Positions 17,447-26,800 of a DNA stretch of 64,000 bases are shown one piece after another. Under the pieces are notes generated by a model. The model saw only the letters and a program-made list of their open reading frames with translations. It made no database searches and was not told the origin of the DNA. Made by a program: the position numbers and the translations under genes. The stretch's first letter is position 1. Each line of letters begins with the position of its first letter. The stretch is from an uncultured Bacteroidia bacterium (lineage in GTDB: Bacteria; Bacteroidota; Bacteroidia; Bacteroidales; F082), in NCBI GenBank assembly GCA_902771635.1, contig CACXXW010000006.1:31295-95294 (forward strand), in the 5' to 3' direction.

Positions 17447-18511
17447 TCATTTTACCAATAATTTCTCGTATTTCACCACAGCGCCATTGCGCATCAATTT
17501 CACCATATAGCAGCCCTTGGCGAAACCATTGGGCAGCGTCACAGCGAAATCCTGCACGGCATTTCCCGAAGCCTTGAGCAACGTGCGGCCACACATGTCG
17601 CAAATGGCAATGGCATCAAATGCATTGCAGTTACCGCTTAAATGCAACGTCTGGCCTGACTCAACAGGGTTGGGGAAAAGATAAACATTCTCATTCCTTT
17701 CCTCGACATCAGTCCAATTCGGATCCCAAATCATACGGGCATATTCCGGATGGTCGACAAAGGGATTGCGATTATGCTGGTAGTCGTTGTAGATAGCATT
17801 GTTACGGTCGATTTCCTTCTGACTGACAGGGTCTTGCTCGCTCCAACGAAGCAGTAACTGTATGGCCCAAGGCTTGATTTCCGATTTGGCAGTCATATCA
17901 CTCGAACCCCAACTGCCATCCTCAGTATAGTAGCGTACACTCATATACATGAGGGCACGGGCAAAGTCGCCTTTATACTCATCGATGGGCTCGAAGACTG
18001 TCCCCGAAAAGCCCGGGGTCTTGCAAGTGCCCAACTTCGATCCATTGCGCGAAGTCCATGAAGCTGAACCCACCTCGCCGTATGCATAGTTGTTGCGGCG
18101 ACCGTTCACATAGCCATCGGTTGGAAAGATATGGTGCAAGTCGGTACGCGGTGTCGTCTGCTCGTTGAACCAACTCTGAGGCCAAGAGTGCTCGCGGTTG
18201 TAGCAAGAACCTTCGTTGGTGTAGTTACCACATTGATCCTCGCCAAGATAATAGATGTATGGAGGTGTACCATTGGGATTGTCGGAATACATATCCCACA
18301 CAATGCCATTGCCTTTGTTGTCGGTACTCCAGAAAGCATTCCACAATTGGGCATAAGAGATAGATGTGTGTCCCTTGATAATATTGTGCAAGGCCGACTT
18401 AAGTTGGTTGCCCGTCAGTCCATTGGCGGAGTTGTAATAGTTGGTTGGTGGCTGAGCCACAGCGCATACGGCCAGACAAAGTGCGAAGACAAAAACAAGC
18501 AAACGTTTCAT
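17447..18511 (-). CDS. Secreted endonuclease I with T9SS sorting domain
   Basis: 354 residues. A signal peptide (MKRLLVFVFALCLAVCAVA) is followed by an endonuclease I (EndA/NucM, beta-beta-alpha metal type) domain at about 25-260. Key motifs are CYNREHSWPQSWF and DLHHIFPTDGYVNGRRN, holding the catalytic His and the metal-binding Asn. The type A sorting domain starts at YLFPNPVESG and ends YEKLLVK. The enzyme would degrade DNA outside the cell, for nutrition or biofilm turnover (inferred). A larger paralogue is at 23860-27576. Confidence 0.93.
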   Translation of the reverse strand: MKRLLVFVFALCLAVCAVAQPPTNYYNSANGLTGNQLKSALHNIIKGHTSISYAQLWNAFWSTDNKGNGIVWDMYSDNPNGTPPYIYYLGEDQCGNYTNEGSCYNREHSWPQSWFNEQTTPRTDLHHIFPTDGYVNGRRNNYAYGEVGSASWTSRNGSKLGTCKTPGFSGTVFEPIDEYKGDFARALMYMSVRYYTEDGSWGSSDMTAKSEIKPWAIQLLLRWSEQDPVSQKEIDRNNAIYNDYQHNRNPFVDHPEYARMIWDPNWTDVEERNENVYLFPNPVESGQTLHLSGNCNAFDAIAICDMCGRTLLKASGNAVQDFAVTLPNGFAKGCYMVKLMRNGAVVKYEKLLVK

Positions 18512-18517
18512 TTTTAT

Positions 18518-19093
18518 TCAGATTAGATCAGTAAAAAGGTATAATAATGCGATCACTACCATGAACACCGAAGTCGCAAATTCGATGAAACTCATCTTCT
18601 TCATCACGCCAGGGCCAAAGGTGATGCGCACGGTAATAAGAGCCCACAAAAAGCCTGCCACGACAACGGCCAAGAAGAACCAGTTGCCCAACGGCAAGAC
18701 AGGTATGAAGAAAGGTCCAGTCAACGACATTAGGAAAACATCAAATGCTGCCATGACAGAGAGCAGGATGAAGTCCCAATCACTCCTAACTGTATAGAGC
18801 ATCTTGCCTTTCAGCACCCTCATGGAGTCGACAAATATCTTGACAGCCACCACAATCATCATCATAAAAACCAAATAGGGAGCGAACTCGTCAACGAAAA
18901 GGTGACTCATTAGCTTGCCGAGATAATAGCCCGCCACGGCCATCACGCCTTGACTGAGACCAAATATCAAGGGGATCAAATACCTCTTCACAGGTTTGTC
19001 GTCGGCATTGACCAAACCCACCGCTCGCGTGACTACCGGAGAGGTCAGGCAGAGAACAAATATGATATTGATGATAATTGAAATGGTGTTCAT
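18518..19093 (-). CDS. Six-helix membrane protein, distantly MntP-like
   Basis: 191 residues from the ATG at 19093 (an in-frame start seven codons upstream would put MVYNCLR before the first helix). Six hydrophobic segments are arranged as two triplets: near 4-22, 38-60, 65-85, then 105-125, 128-150 and 158-180. The second triplet begins VMAAFDVFLMSLTG, reminiscent of the Asp/Ser motif (DAFAVS-like) of MntP manganese exporters, but the first copy lacks it. A transporter is a reasonable guess; manganese as substrate is not established. Confidence 0.55.
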   Translation of the reverse strand: MNTISIIINIIFVLCLTSPVVTRAVGLVNADDKPVKRYLIPLIFGLSQGVMAVAGYYLGKLMSHLFVDEFAPYLVFMMMIVVAVKIFVDSMRVLKGKMLYTVRSDWDFILLSVMAAFDVFLMSLTGPFFIPVLPLGNWFFLAVVVAGFLWALITVRITFGPGVMKKMSFIEFATSVFMVVIALLYLFTDLI

Positions 19094-19103
19094 TCTTAAA
19101 CAG

Positions 19104-19586
19104 TTATAAACCAATCTGATATAAATCAGTTTTCAACAAATCATAGAAGGATTGCAACAGCAAAGTTTTATTCGGATTGGTCTTTTTGAAATAAATCGAA
19201 ATATACAATCGATAATCCTCCAATGGAGCAGAAGCATCATATTTTAGAATAGAATCGTCCGCGTGTTTTTCAAACCATCGGTCAAATAGTTTTCGCCTTT
19301 TTTCTTCCTTTCCGTCAACGCTGTCACATACCATAATCATAGCATTCTCTTCTTTTTCAAAGAAACGCCTCAAAATTTCCACTATTGTTGCAGAAATTCT
19401 ATTGTCAACTAGATGTTTTTTTGTGGTTTCTGGCTCGAAACTAAAAGAATAGGTGTCGGGAAACTGGGGATAATAGGCAGATATATCAGCAAAATAGGCT
19501 CTATACTTAATGCCGTCTTTGTTGACAAAAAAGTAAGTCAGTCCTTCTTGAACCAAATCATAAGGGAGTTGCGAGTTTAATTCCAT
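19104..19586 (-). CDS. DUF6169-like small cytoplasmic protein
   Basis: 160 residues, no signal peptide or membrane segment. The N-terminus PYDLVQEGLTYFFVNKDGIKYRAYF and the following FSFEPE strand resemble DUF6169 proteins of Bacteroidota as I remember them; function is unknown. Its start codon lies inside the preceding small gene (29-nt overlap), which implies translational coupling. The middle segment (MIMVCDSVDGKEEKRRKLFD) looks like a conserved strand-helix unit. Base composition is more AT-rich than the flanking genes. Confidence 0.65.
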   Translation of the reverse strand: MELNSQLPYDLVQEGLTYFFVNKDGIKYRAYFADISAYYPQFPDTYSFSFEPETTKKHLVDNRISATIVEILRRFFEKEENAMIMVCDSVDGKEEKRRKLFDRWFEKHADDSILKYDASAPLEDYRLYISIYFKKTNPNKTLLLQSFYDLLKTDLYQIGL

Positions 19587-19707
19587 GCTCTTCTGCTGTT
19601 TTATTCACATCACCTCCGTTTTGAATACACTCCCTCATTGCCTCTTTGTCTTCCAGCAATTTGATGAAGAAATTCTTGTTTTCTGTCTTTTTCATTTCCT
19701 TAATCAT
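19558..19707 (-). CDS. 49-residue protein coupled to the DUF6169-like gene
   Basis: ATG at 19707 (or 19695), TGA at 19558. The sequence KNFFIKLLEDKEAMRECIQN ... AEEHGIKLATPL has the rhythm of a Nif11-type leader/helical domain: F-x3-L-x-D, then A-x3-G-I. That resemblance is weak and by eye. No Cys/Ser/Thr-rich core follows, so a RiPP precursor is unlikely. A TATTTTTG promoter box lies 12 nt upstream, and the next gene overlaps its last 29 nt. Confidence 0.6.
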   Translation of the reverse strand: MIKEMKKTENKNFFIKLLEDKEAMRECIQNGGDVNKTAEEHGIKLATPL

Positions 19708-19719
19708 TTTATTTTGTGG

Positions 19720-19727
19720 CAAAAATA
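19720..19727 (-). promoter_or_regulatory. -7 box (TATTTTTG) of the two-gene DUF6169-like cassette
   Basis: The minus-strand TATTTTTG lies 12 nt upstream of the ATG at 19707, giving a very short leader. Confidence 0.55.
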
Positions 19728-19762
19728 CACATAATTTCCATATATGACAGGTTTTTCCAAAA

Positions 19763-19799
19763 AATTCGGGGATACCTAACCAATAGGCATCCCCGAAAA
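19763..19799 (-). terminator. Rho-independent terminator of tnaA
   Basis: On the minus strand TTCGGGGATGCC, a loop and GGTATCCCCGAATTTTTT form a stem with a T-run, about 75 nt after the tryptophanase stop. It insulates the small cassette promoter downstream. Confidence 0.85.
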
Positions 19800-19874
19800 A
19801 GCTTGTCATATAGACTGTTTCCACCACACGTTGACCGTCGCAGGCTCAGCCTTGCAATGCGTGAAGCATTTACA

Positions 19875-21215
19875 TTATCCCAAACGCTTGAATTGGCAGG
19901 TGAAGTGGCGCATCAGCTCGGCTTCCCAAGTGATTTCGAGACCGCGCTTGATGCTGTCGCGACGGTCGTACACATTCTTCAATGCAGCAGCAATCACGTC
20001 CATGTGGTTATTGGTGTAAACACGGCGTGGGATGCATAGACGCACAAAGTCGTTGCCACCGAAACGGTTCTGACGGGTGACCGGGTCGCGGTCAGCCAAA
20101 ACATAACCGATTTCGCAGGCACGGATGCCAGCTTCAAGATAGAGTTCGCAAGTCAGCGTTTGGGCCGGGAACTCTTCCTTAGGAATCTGAGTCAACACCT
20201 TGTCGGCATCAACGAAGATGGCGTGACCACCAGCAGGACGCTGGTAAGGAATGCCGTACTCATCGAGCTTAGCAGCGAGGTAGTGGACTTGCTTAATGCG
20301 GGTCTCGACCATGTCGAATTCAATGTTTTCCTTCAAACCGACAGCCAGAGCGTCCATATCGCGGCCGTTCATACCGCCATAGGTCAAGAAGCCCTCAAAG
20401 GGGATGCAGAACAACTTGGCACCTTCGTACCAATCTTTCTTGTTGGTAGCGATAAAGCCGCCCATGTTGACGAGACCGTCCTTCTTGGCAGACATCGTCA
20501 TTGAATCGGCATAGCTGAACATTTCAAGAGCAATCTCGCGGAGAGTCTTGTTCTCATAACCCTTCTCACGGGTCTTGATGAAGTAGGCGTTCTCAATGAA
20601 ACGGGCGCTGTCGATGTTGACCGGCACACCATATTTGTGGCAGAGTTCACAGGTTTCGCGGATGTTCTGCATGCTTACAGGCTGACCGCCAACGGTGTTG
20701 TTCGTCACGGTGAGAACCATAAACGGCACATTGCCCTTGTTCTCTTTCAGCACTTTCTCAAGCTTCTCGAGGCTGACATTGCCCTTGAAGGGGACTTCAA
20801 GTTGTGTATCGTAGGCCTCAGGCACGGTGACATCGATGGCGAAAGCCTTACGGCTCTCAATGTGACCCTTAGTAGTATCGAAGTGGGCATTGCCAGGCAC
20901 AACCATACCAGGCTTCACGAGGTAGCTGAACAGCACATTCTCGGCTGCACGGCCTTGGTGGGTGGGGATGACATACTCGAAACCAGTGAGTTCGGTGATG
21001 GTGTCCTTCATGTGGTAGAACGAGCGGGCGCCGCCGTAGCTCTCATCGCCCTGCATCATAGCGGCCCACTGACGGTCACTCATGGCGCCAGTACCGCTAT
21101 CGGTCAGCAAGTCGATGTAGACATAGTCGCTCTTCAGCATAAATACATTCTGGTGGGCTTCGTTGAGCCACTTCTCGCGTTGTTCGCGGGTGGATTTCTT
21201 AATGGGTTCAACCAT
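19875..21215 (-). CDS. tnaA: Tryptophanase
   Basis: 446 residues, close to the usual 450-470. A PLP-dependent beta-eliminating lyase that splits tryptophan to indole, pyruvate and ammonia. Conserved blocks: YIDLLTDSGTGAMSD, PTHQGRAAENVLF, NIDSARFIENAYF and the PLP lysine in TMSAKKDGLV. The segment HFDTTKGH carries the Asp typical of tryptophanase where tyrosine phenol-lyase has Thr, and IDSARF matches tryptophanase rather than the phenol-lyase YDATR. The gene has its own promoter box (21357-21364), an approximately 140-nt leader with a possible short peptide, and a strong terminator. Confidence 0.9.
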   Translation of the reverse strand: MVEPIKKSTREQREKWLNEAHQNVFMLKSDYVYIDLLTDSGTGAMSDRQWAAMMQGDESYGGARSFYHMKDTITELTGFEYVIPTHQGRAAENVLFSYLVKPGMVVPGNAHFDTTKGHIESRKAFAIDVTVPEAYDTQLEVPFKGNVSLEKLEKVLKENKGNVPFMVLTVTNNTVGGQPVSMQNIRETCELCHKYGVPVNIDSARFIENAYFIKTREKGYENKTLREIALEMFSYADSMTMSAKKDGLVNMGGFIATNKKDWYEGAKLFCIPFEGFLTYGGMNGRDMDALAVGLKENIEFDMVETRIKQVHYLAAKLDEYGIPYQRPAGGHAIFVDADKVLTQIPKEEFPAQTLTCELYLEAGIRACEIGYVLADRDPVTRQNRFGGNDFVRLCIPRRVYTNNHMDVIAAALKNVYDRRDSIKRGLEITWEAELMRHFTCQFKRLG

Positions 21216-21266
21216 CTTGATTTTCCACGCTTCTGCAAATGGTCTTCTTCCTAAAGAAAGGAAGTT

Positions 21267-21326
21267 TCAGAACCTATCGCGTTCCTTGATGTTCAGGTAA
21301 ACCATATTACCAAAGAGGTGGGGCAT
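21267..21326 (-). CDS. Possible 19-residue leader peptide upstream of tnaA
   Basis: Within the 140-nt tnaA leader, an ATG at 21326 opens MPHLFGNMVYLNIKERDRF and stops at 21267. A small hairpin (CTTCCT...AGGAAG) starts about 5 nt after the stop, and tnaA begins 51 nt downstream. Enterobacterial tnaA is controlled by a leader peptide, TnaC, but this one has no Trp and no similarity to TnaC that I can see. Translation is unproven. Confidence 0.25.
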   Translation of the reverse strand: MPHLFGNMVYLNIKERDRF

Positions 21327-21356
21327 ATCAATAATAAGGTGCTTTCAAAAACGGTT

Positions 21357-21364
21357 CAAAGATA
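21357..21364 (-). promoter_or_regulatory. -7 box (TATCTTTG) of tnaA
   Basis: The minus-strand TATCTTTG matches the Bacteroidota consensus and lies 141 nt upstream of the tnaA ATG, implying a long untranslated leader. Confidence 0.55.
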
Positions 21365-21433
21365 CGAAGTTTTTTTGGTATCGCAAGCAGTTTCAGTAAG
21401 TTTTTTCCTATTTTTGCTCCAAATTTAAACTGT

Positions 21434-22534
21434 ATGAAAAAACTACTTCTCACTCTCCTTGTCTGCCTTATGACAACATCTGCTTTTGCGGGGAGCATCC
21501 TAATCGAAGGCTTTGAATACGGCAACCATGATTTCGAGTCTCCCATCGGTTGGATTTGCGATGACAACTCGTGGCTTTGTGGCTATCTCGAAAAAGACCA
21601 CAACCGCGCCCCACACACGGGCAACTGGTACGTCTTCACCGACGATGATGAAGCCTGGATGTTCATGCCCATGTACCTGATACCGACCATGCGTTATCGT
21701 TTCAGCACCTGGGCCATCACCGACGGTCAATACAATCTTTCATTATGGGCTGGCTCTGCTCCCAATCCCGAGTCGATGAATCATCATTTCCACTCCAAAG
21801 CCATCAGCAGCCAACAATATATGAAGGTTTCCGCCTATGTTGAAGAGATACCAGAAGGTTGTGAATACATTGGCATCTGCGCCACCAAACTTCAAGGTGG
21901 CAGTTTCCTTACCATCGATGACATCGAGGTCGATATGGTGGAACAATACACCTTTGAAGCCCAAGCCATTACGGGCGACACTGCCATGTATCCTGGCACG
22001 CAAGCTGTCTTCCGCTTCCTCATCCACAACATAGGCTATGACCCAGTTGATGTCACCGTACACCCTTCAAACGAGTATTTCACCGATTTCAGTTTCTACT
22101 CGAACGGCGTCAGTGCCACCACCTTCCCCACCCAGCCCGATGAAACCGTGAGGGTGACCGTCTACGCCACATTGCGTCCCGAAATTGAACCAGGCACAGT
22201 GGCTTGGTTGGACATCAATATGACCATCCCATGCAATTGCAATACGGCCATGGTCACATTTTGGGTGACACCTTTGGATATCACGCACCTTGAAGATAAC
22301 AACACATCGGTAATCAACGTATTCCCGAATCCCACCACGGACTATGTGACCATCGAAGCGGAAGATCTACAGGAAGTGGCTCTGTTGGACATGACAGGAA
22401 AAACCCTCAGCAGCATGGCTACCAAGGGCAATTCCATTCGTCTTGACGTCAGTGGTCTGAAAGCCGGCGTTTACTTCATTTCCGCCAAAACATGCTCCAC
22501 TTCTTCCTTCGTAAAGTCGATCTTGAAGATGTGA
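21434..22534 (+). CDS. Secreted choice-of-anchor J protein with T9SS sorting domain
   Basis: 366 residues. The signal peptide MKKLLLTLLVCLMTTSAFAG is followed by a cleaved-adhesin/choice-of-anchor J jelly-roll (residues 22-175; EGFEYGNHDFESPIGW ... GSFLTIDDIEVDMV), then an Ig-like segment. The type A sorting domain begins INVFPNPTTDYVTIEAE and ends FISAKTCSTSSFVKSILKM. Its last 64 nt overlap, tail to tail, the 3' end of the cysteate synthase gene. The ligand is unknown. Confidence 0.87.
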   Translation: MKKLLLTLLVCLMTTSAFAGSILIEGFEYGNHDFESPIGWICDDNSWLCGYLEKDHNRAPHTGNWYVFTDDDEAWMFMPMYLIPTMRYRFSTWAITDGQYNLSLWAGSAPNPESMNHHFHSKAISSQQYMKVSAYVEEIPEGCEYIGICATKLQGGSFLTIDDIEVDMVEQYTFEAQAITGDTAMYPGTQAVFRFLIHNIGYDPVDVTVHPSNEYFTDFSFYSNGVSATTFPTQPDETVRVTVYATLRPEIEPGTVAWLDINMTIPCNCNTAMVTFWVTPLDITHLEDNNTSVINVFPNPTTDYVTIEAEDLQEVALLDMTGKTLSSMATKGNSIRLDVSGLKAGVYFISAKTCSTSSFVKSILKM

Positions 22535-23763
22535 TTGGGCTTCAAATGGTAGAGTCCATGCTCAGTGTGGAAGCGCTTCTCGCCGCCACCCGTAATGTTG
22601 AGCATAATCACCTCATCCGCTTTTACTAGGCCCTTTTCTACCGCCTGCTGCAATGAGGCAGTGGCTACGGCTGCGGCATGGTAGATGTCGATGCCCTCGG
22701 TTTCCTCAAACAAGGCCTTTGCGGCATTGGCTTCATCGTTGCTGACCGCAAGAATGTCGCCATTAGTGTCTTTCAATGCATCATATAGGCCACCAGCGAG
22801 GCTATAAGGCGGTTTGCGGTTGGAAAGCACGGGGGCACAGATTTCGGCTGCGTCTTTGCGGGCTTGATCGGCATCGTAAGGAAGCATGGCGCGTGAATCA
22901 GCGCGCCAAGCGTCATACATCGGCACAAAAGGTTTGTTCTGCGACACAATTAATCGGGCTTTATTCGATCCAAAACGACCATCACCGATGAAACGCAAAT
23001 TGGCTTCCCATGCAGCAATGGCACCTGTACCGCTACCCACGGCTTGGAAATAGAAGTCAGGCGTACGACCGATGAAAGTTGTGGCCGACATCATCGTGGT
23101 GCTCATGCCATCGCGGCGAGCAATGTTCTTGGCACCGCCTTCAGCCAAATAGCCTTCCATTTCACATACCACATTCGAAAGATTGATGGCATCAAAATAA
23201 TCGCTGCCCGACTCAGTGGTGATGAGTTTTACGCAATCATTCAGCGGCTTGTCAAACCATAAAGCTTTGATATTGTCTTGCGGCACACAAAGCAAGAGCT
23301 TGATGCCGTTGTCGGAACACACCTTGGCAAAAGCTCGGGCGGTATTGCCAGCAGACGCCACTACCAACACCTTGTCTTTCAGTTCTTCACCCAAACGAGC
23401 ACATACCGAATAGGCCTCCATTTCCTTGAAGGAGCAGGTGGTCATGCGGGCATTGCGCTCAGGCCACCAACCATTAAAAGTGATATATAGATTATTCAAA
23501 CCCAAACGCTTGGCTAAGCCTTCGCTTTTATAAGTGATAGGCTCTGACGGATTTTTTAGCATTGTTTTGATAGGAAGCCAATCTGCGTAACGGTACAAAC
23601 CCAAGCAGGCACCTTCCTTCACTTCAAGCTGCTTTTTCTCATAGACAGGGCGCACCATACTCGGCTTGTCGCATTGCTTGTCATCCAAAGTCCAACCCTG
23701 GTCATCGAAGACACGACCTGTAGCCACTGTCTGTAGCTGATATTTTGTAGGAGTGAAAATCAT
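22471..23763 (-). CDS. Cysteate synthase (threonine synthase-like PLP enzyme)
   Basis: 430 residues from the ATG at 23763 (MIFTPTKYQLQTV); an upstream in-frame ATG at 23787 falls next to the promoter box. Fold type II PLP enzyme: the Schiff-base lysine is in TTCSFKEMEAYSV, with the glycine-rich phosphate loop AVGSGTGAIAAWEA. It resembles the cysteate synthase branch that makes L-cysteate from phosphoserine and sulfite. In Bacteroidota, cysteate feeds capnine/sulfonolipid synthesis. Threonine synthase is the main alternative. The 3' end overlaps the convergent T9SS gene by 64 nt. Confidence 0.8.
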   Translation of the reverse strand: MIFTPTKYQLQTVATGRVFDDQGWTLDDKQCDKPSMVRPVYEKKQLEVKEGACLGLYRYADWLPIKTMLKNPSEPITYKSEGLAKRLGLNNLYITFNGWWPERNARMTTCSFKEMEAYSVCARLGEELKDKVLVVASAGNTARAFAKVCSDNGIKLLLCVPQDNIKALWFDKPLNDCVKLITTESGSDYFDAINLSNVVCEMEGYLAEGGAKNIARRDGMSTTMMSATTFIGRTPDFYFQAVGSGTGAIAAWEANLRFIGDGRFGSNKARLIVSQNKPFVPMYDAWRADSRAMLPYDADQARKDAAEICAPVLSNRKPPYSLAGGLYDALKDTNGDILAVSNDEANAAKALFEETEGIDIYHAAAVATASLQQAVEKGLVKADEVIMLNITGGGEKRFHTEHGLYHLKPNHIFKIDFTKEEVEHVLAEMK

Positions 23764-23791
23764 TGTCTTTCTATTTTTGCTTTTCAAGCTG

Positions 23792-23799
23792 CAAAGATA
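23792..23799 (-). promoter_or_regulatory. -7 box (TATCTTTG) of the cysteate synthase gene
   Basis: The minus-strand TATCTTTG lies 28 nt upstream of the ATG at 23763, supporting that start over 23787. Confidence 0.6.
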
Positions 23800-23859
23800 G
23801 AAAAAAGTAAAAATATAGATAGTAAATATCTTTACTAAATATCAGAGTCCTATAATACT

Positions 23860-26800
23860 TTAATCCAACTTGTCCATTTGCTTAAACATCAGCAGGAAAC
23901 GGGAGGCATCATCGCCAGTTTGTGCTTTGAAGGTATAGGAAGGTGAGGCAAGTAGGTCAACTTCGGAGCCAGTTTGCTTGTCCAAAAGGTGGAGATAATC
24001 CAAACGAAGGCTTTGGGCTTCCATTTTTAATGTATATTCCCCATCATGCTTGACCTCATAATTGAGCTCTACAATGGAATTATGATCAAGGACAAGCATC
24101 ACGTATGATTGCTGGTTGCGGGTAAAATAGAGTGAAAAAGAGCTGATTTTCGAGTCCATTAGAGGCATGCTGACTCCTTCATCCATTTTGATGCAAGCCT
24201 TCTCATTACCTACACTGAAACAAAGATAGGCATCATTTGTTTCAGCTTTTTGCCCGACTTGTGGATTGAGCGTCACCGTTTGCCCTTCTGCATTGGCTTT
24301 GACCAAAAAACCACGACCTACAGGTACGACATTACTTGTGGTATATATCCAATTCTCACTATCGTCGAGATAATAGTAGCCATCGGAAACATGCTCCGTT
24401 TTCGAGAAGGTGATTTCATGTGTGGTTGGATTACCCAACAAGTTGAAGCCCTTCAAATTGGTATGGCTACCCTCATAATCCAGGCTGACAGTTTGGCTAA
24501 AATCCCCACTATTGAGTGTGCCCCTCATACGCAATGTAACGGTAGGATTGTGGGCGTAGAGATAGCCATTTCCGGCACTCAACGAGAAGTTGCCTGCCTT
24601 GTAGTTGATCCATTCAGCTTCACCATAGGAATAAAGGTCATAATCTGCAGTAGTCAACTCCGTTGCTGGATTATACGAGGCAAATGGAACTGCAATCGTG
24701 TACCAGCCACTATTTTCATTATACTCGCTAATGTATTTCTTGACAGTGGCCTGTACGCCCCCATTATGATGAACCAGTTGGCCTCCATCTTCGATGACCA
24801 ATTGACCGGCATCATTACAAGCAGCCGTTCCCGTAACAGTAAGCGTAGCTCCATTGTGAACGGTGTGTTTGTCGAAGTAGAACAAGTTGGCGATGGTTTC
24901 GCTTTCGGTATGATCGAATTCTTCGCTGCGAATGAAAAGGCAAACATCCTGCTGTCCTGAGGCATAGCAACTGAAAATAGGATTGCCACCGTTGGGATTA
25001 TAACGAATGATGTTGCGTGTGTTGGCTCCATTAGCTTTAATCGTGGCAGTGCCATTTGAGGCAACATTGATTGTCCATTGCCCATTGGCATCATTGTTAG
25101 CTTGGGTTTTCAGTTGATTAGCGGAGCTACTGGCAGCATAAAGGTAGCCACCTGTAGTATTCCATTGGGAATCAAAGAAAGTCCATGCACCGCTTTGTCC
25201 TCCTAGGGTCAATTCACAAACATTATCGCCGATACCTGCAATGACATTGTTGCTGATGGTCACCGACGCCGCCGAACGATTGTTGTTGTTTTGGGTGGTT
25301 CCCAAGGCTTTGCCCGCTGAGGTGTTCACAATGAGATACGTCCTTCCTGCAACTAGTTGGTCGGCTGAGGTTACGAGATAATACTTTTGTTCAAAAGGCA
25401 TTCCCACATAGACAAACACTGCGCCCACCGTAACATTACTAGCAGGCATCTCAAATTGGTTTTCCGTTACGGTGACAGCATTGCCCTGTGCATCAGTGAC
25501 AATCCAATGGTCAAGTTCGTAAGTTGCAGTTGGCGTAGCCGTCAAGGTGATGGTGGTCTCCTCAATGGCCTCCGTGAGACTAGCACTGATGCTGCCATTT
25601 TCAACTGGAGCAAGCGTAATGGTGTACAGTTGTTCCCATTGTGCATAAAGGGTCAAGTCGTCGAGCAAGGTGACAGTGGCTCCGTCAGCATAATAGTTGC
25701 CAGTGCCGTCAATAGCTGTGTTCCAACCTTCAAAAACGAAGCCTTCTCGCGTGAAGGCATTGTTCTGCAATGCCGTAGGCTCAAATTCGTTTACGATTTG
25801 GTCGTTCATCGTTCCAGAGCCGCCATTGGAGTTGAAATGGATGCTGTGGGTTTGTGTGGCATGTACCCGTTTATAAAGTTGAACAGGTTGCTGGTTGGTG
25901 TAAGTACTTGATTGGAAATAACGGAAACGATTCTGTCCTGAATTATTATTGAACCGCATCACAGAAGTATTTGAGACTATTTTCACACTATTAGATTCAT
26001 AAGATAGCGTGTTCAATGTAGGACTGGTGCCAAAATTGATTTTGTTACTACCTGAATTTCCATAAATATATTTTCCATTATTAGTGCCACCATTTATTTT
26101 TATGGAATATCCACCTGACATTGGGGCTATGGTAACAAAGACAACACCATCATCTGCAATGGTGTTGTTTGAAATCGTTTTCGAGACATAACTATTCACG
26201 GCATCAACCCCCGTCCAAACATAGCCTGTAGTAGTACTTTGTTCATAGACCAAAATGTATTCCCCGCTCCAATCCGTAGGCGCAGAGGTCACTTTCACAA
26301 AATCACCATTGGCACTGCCTTGCACGAAGGTAGCCATCACGGTCACGTTGAAAGCAGGCATGACAAATCTGTTGTCGCTAACATTGACCGTGGTGTTCAT
26401 GTCGCCTGTCTTGAAGACATACCATGAATAGAGACTGTAGCCATTGTTGGGCGTGGCTGTCAAAGTAATGGTCATGCCCGACCTCGCACTCGTTTCAGAA
26501 GCTGTTATCGTGCCATGACTAACATTGCCCAAAGTGATGTCATAATAGTTGTTATTCTCCACAAAGGTCGCACTGACCGTGACGGCATAGCCAGGCATGG
26601 TGAAAGTGCCGTTGCTGCTCACCGTGACCGTAGTGTTGGGACTGCCCGTTTTGTACACGTTATAGGCGCCAACCATATATCCCGGATCAGGCGTGGCGGT
26701 AATGGACACCGTACTCCCTTCAATAGCGCTCTCAGGTGCCGACACGCTGCCGTGTGACAGCCCAGTAACGCAGGTAATATTATAAGATACACCACCTTGC

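Noticed and set aside
19558-19707. RiPP precursor with Nif11 leader
   Set aside because: Only a faint resemblance to the leader; no core peptide and no modification or export gene nearby.
19875-21215. Tyrosine phenol-lyase instead of tryptophanase
   Set aside because: The HFDTTKGH and IDSARF segments follow the tryptophanase pattern, not the Thr-containing phenol-lyase pattern.
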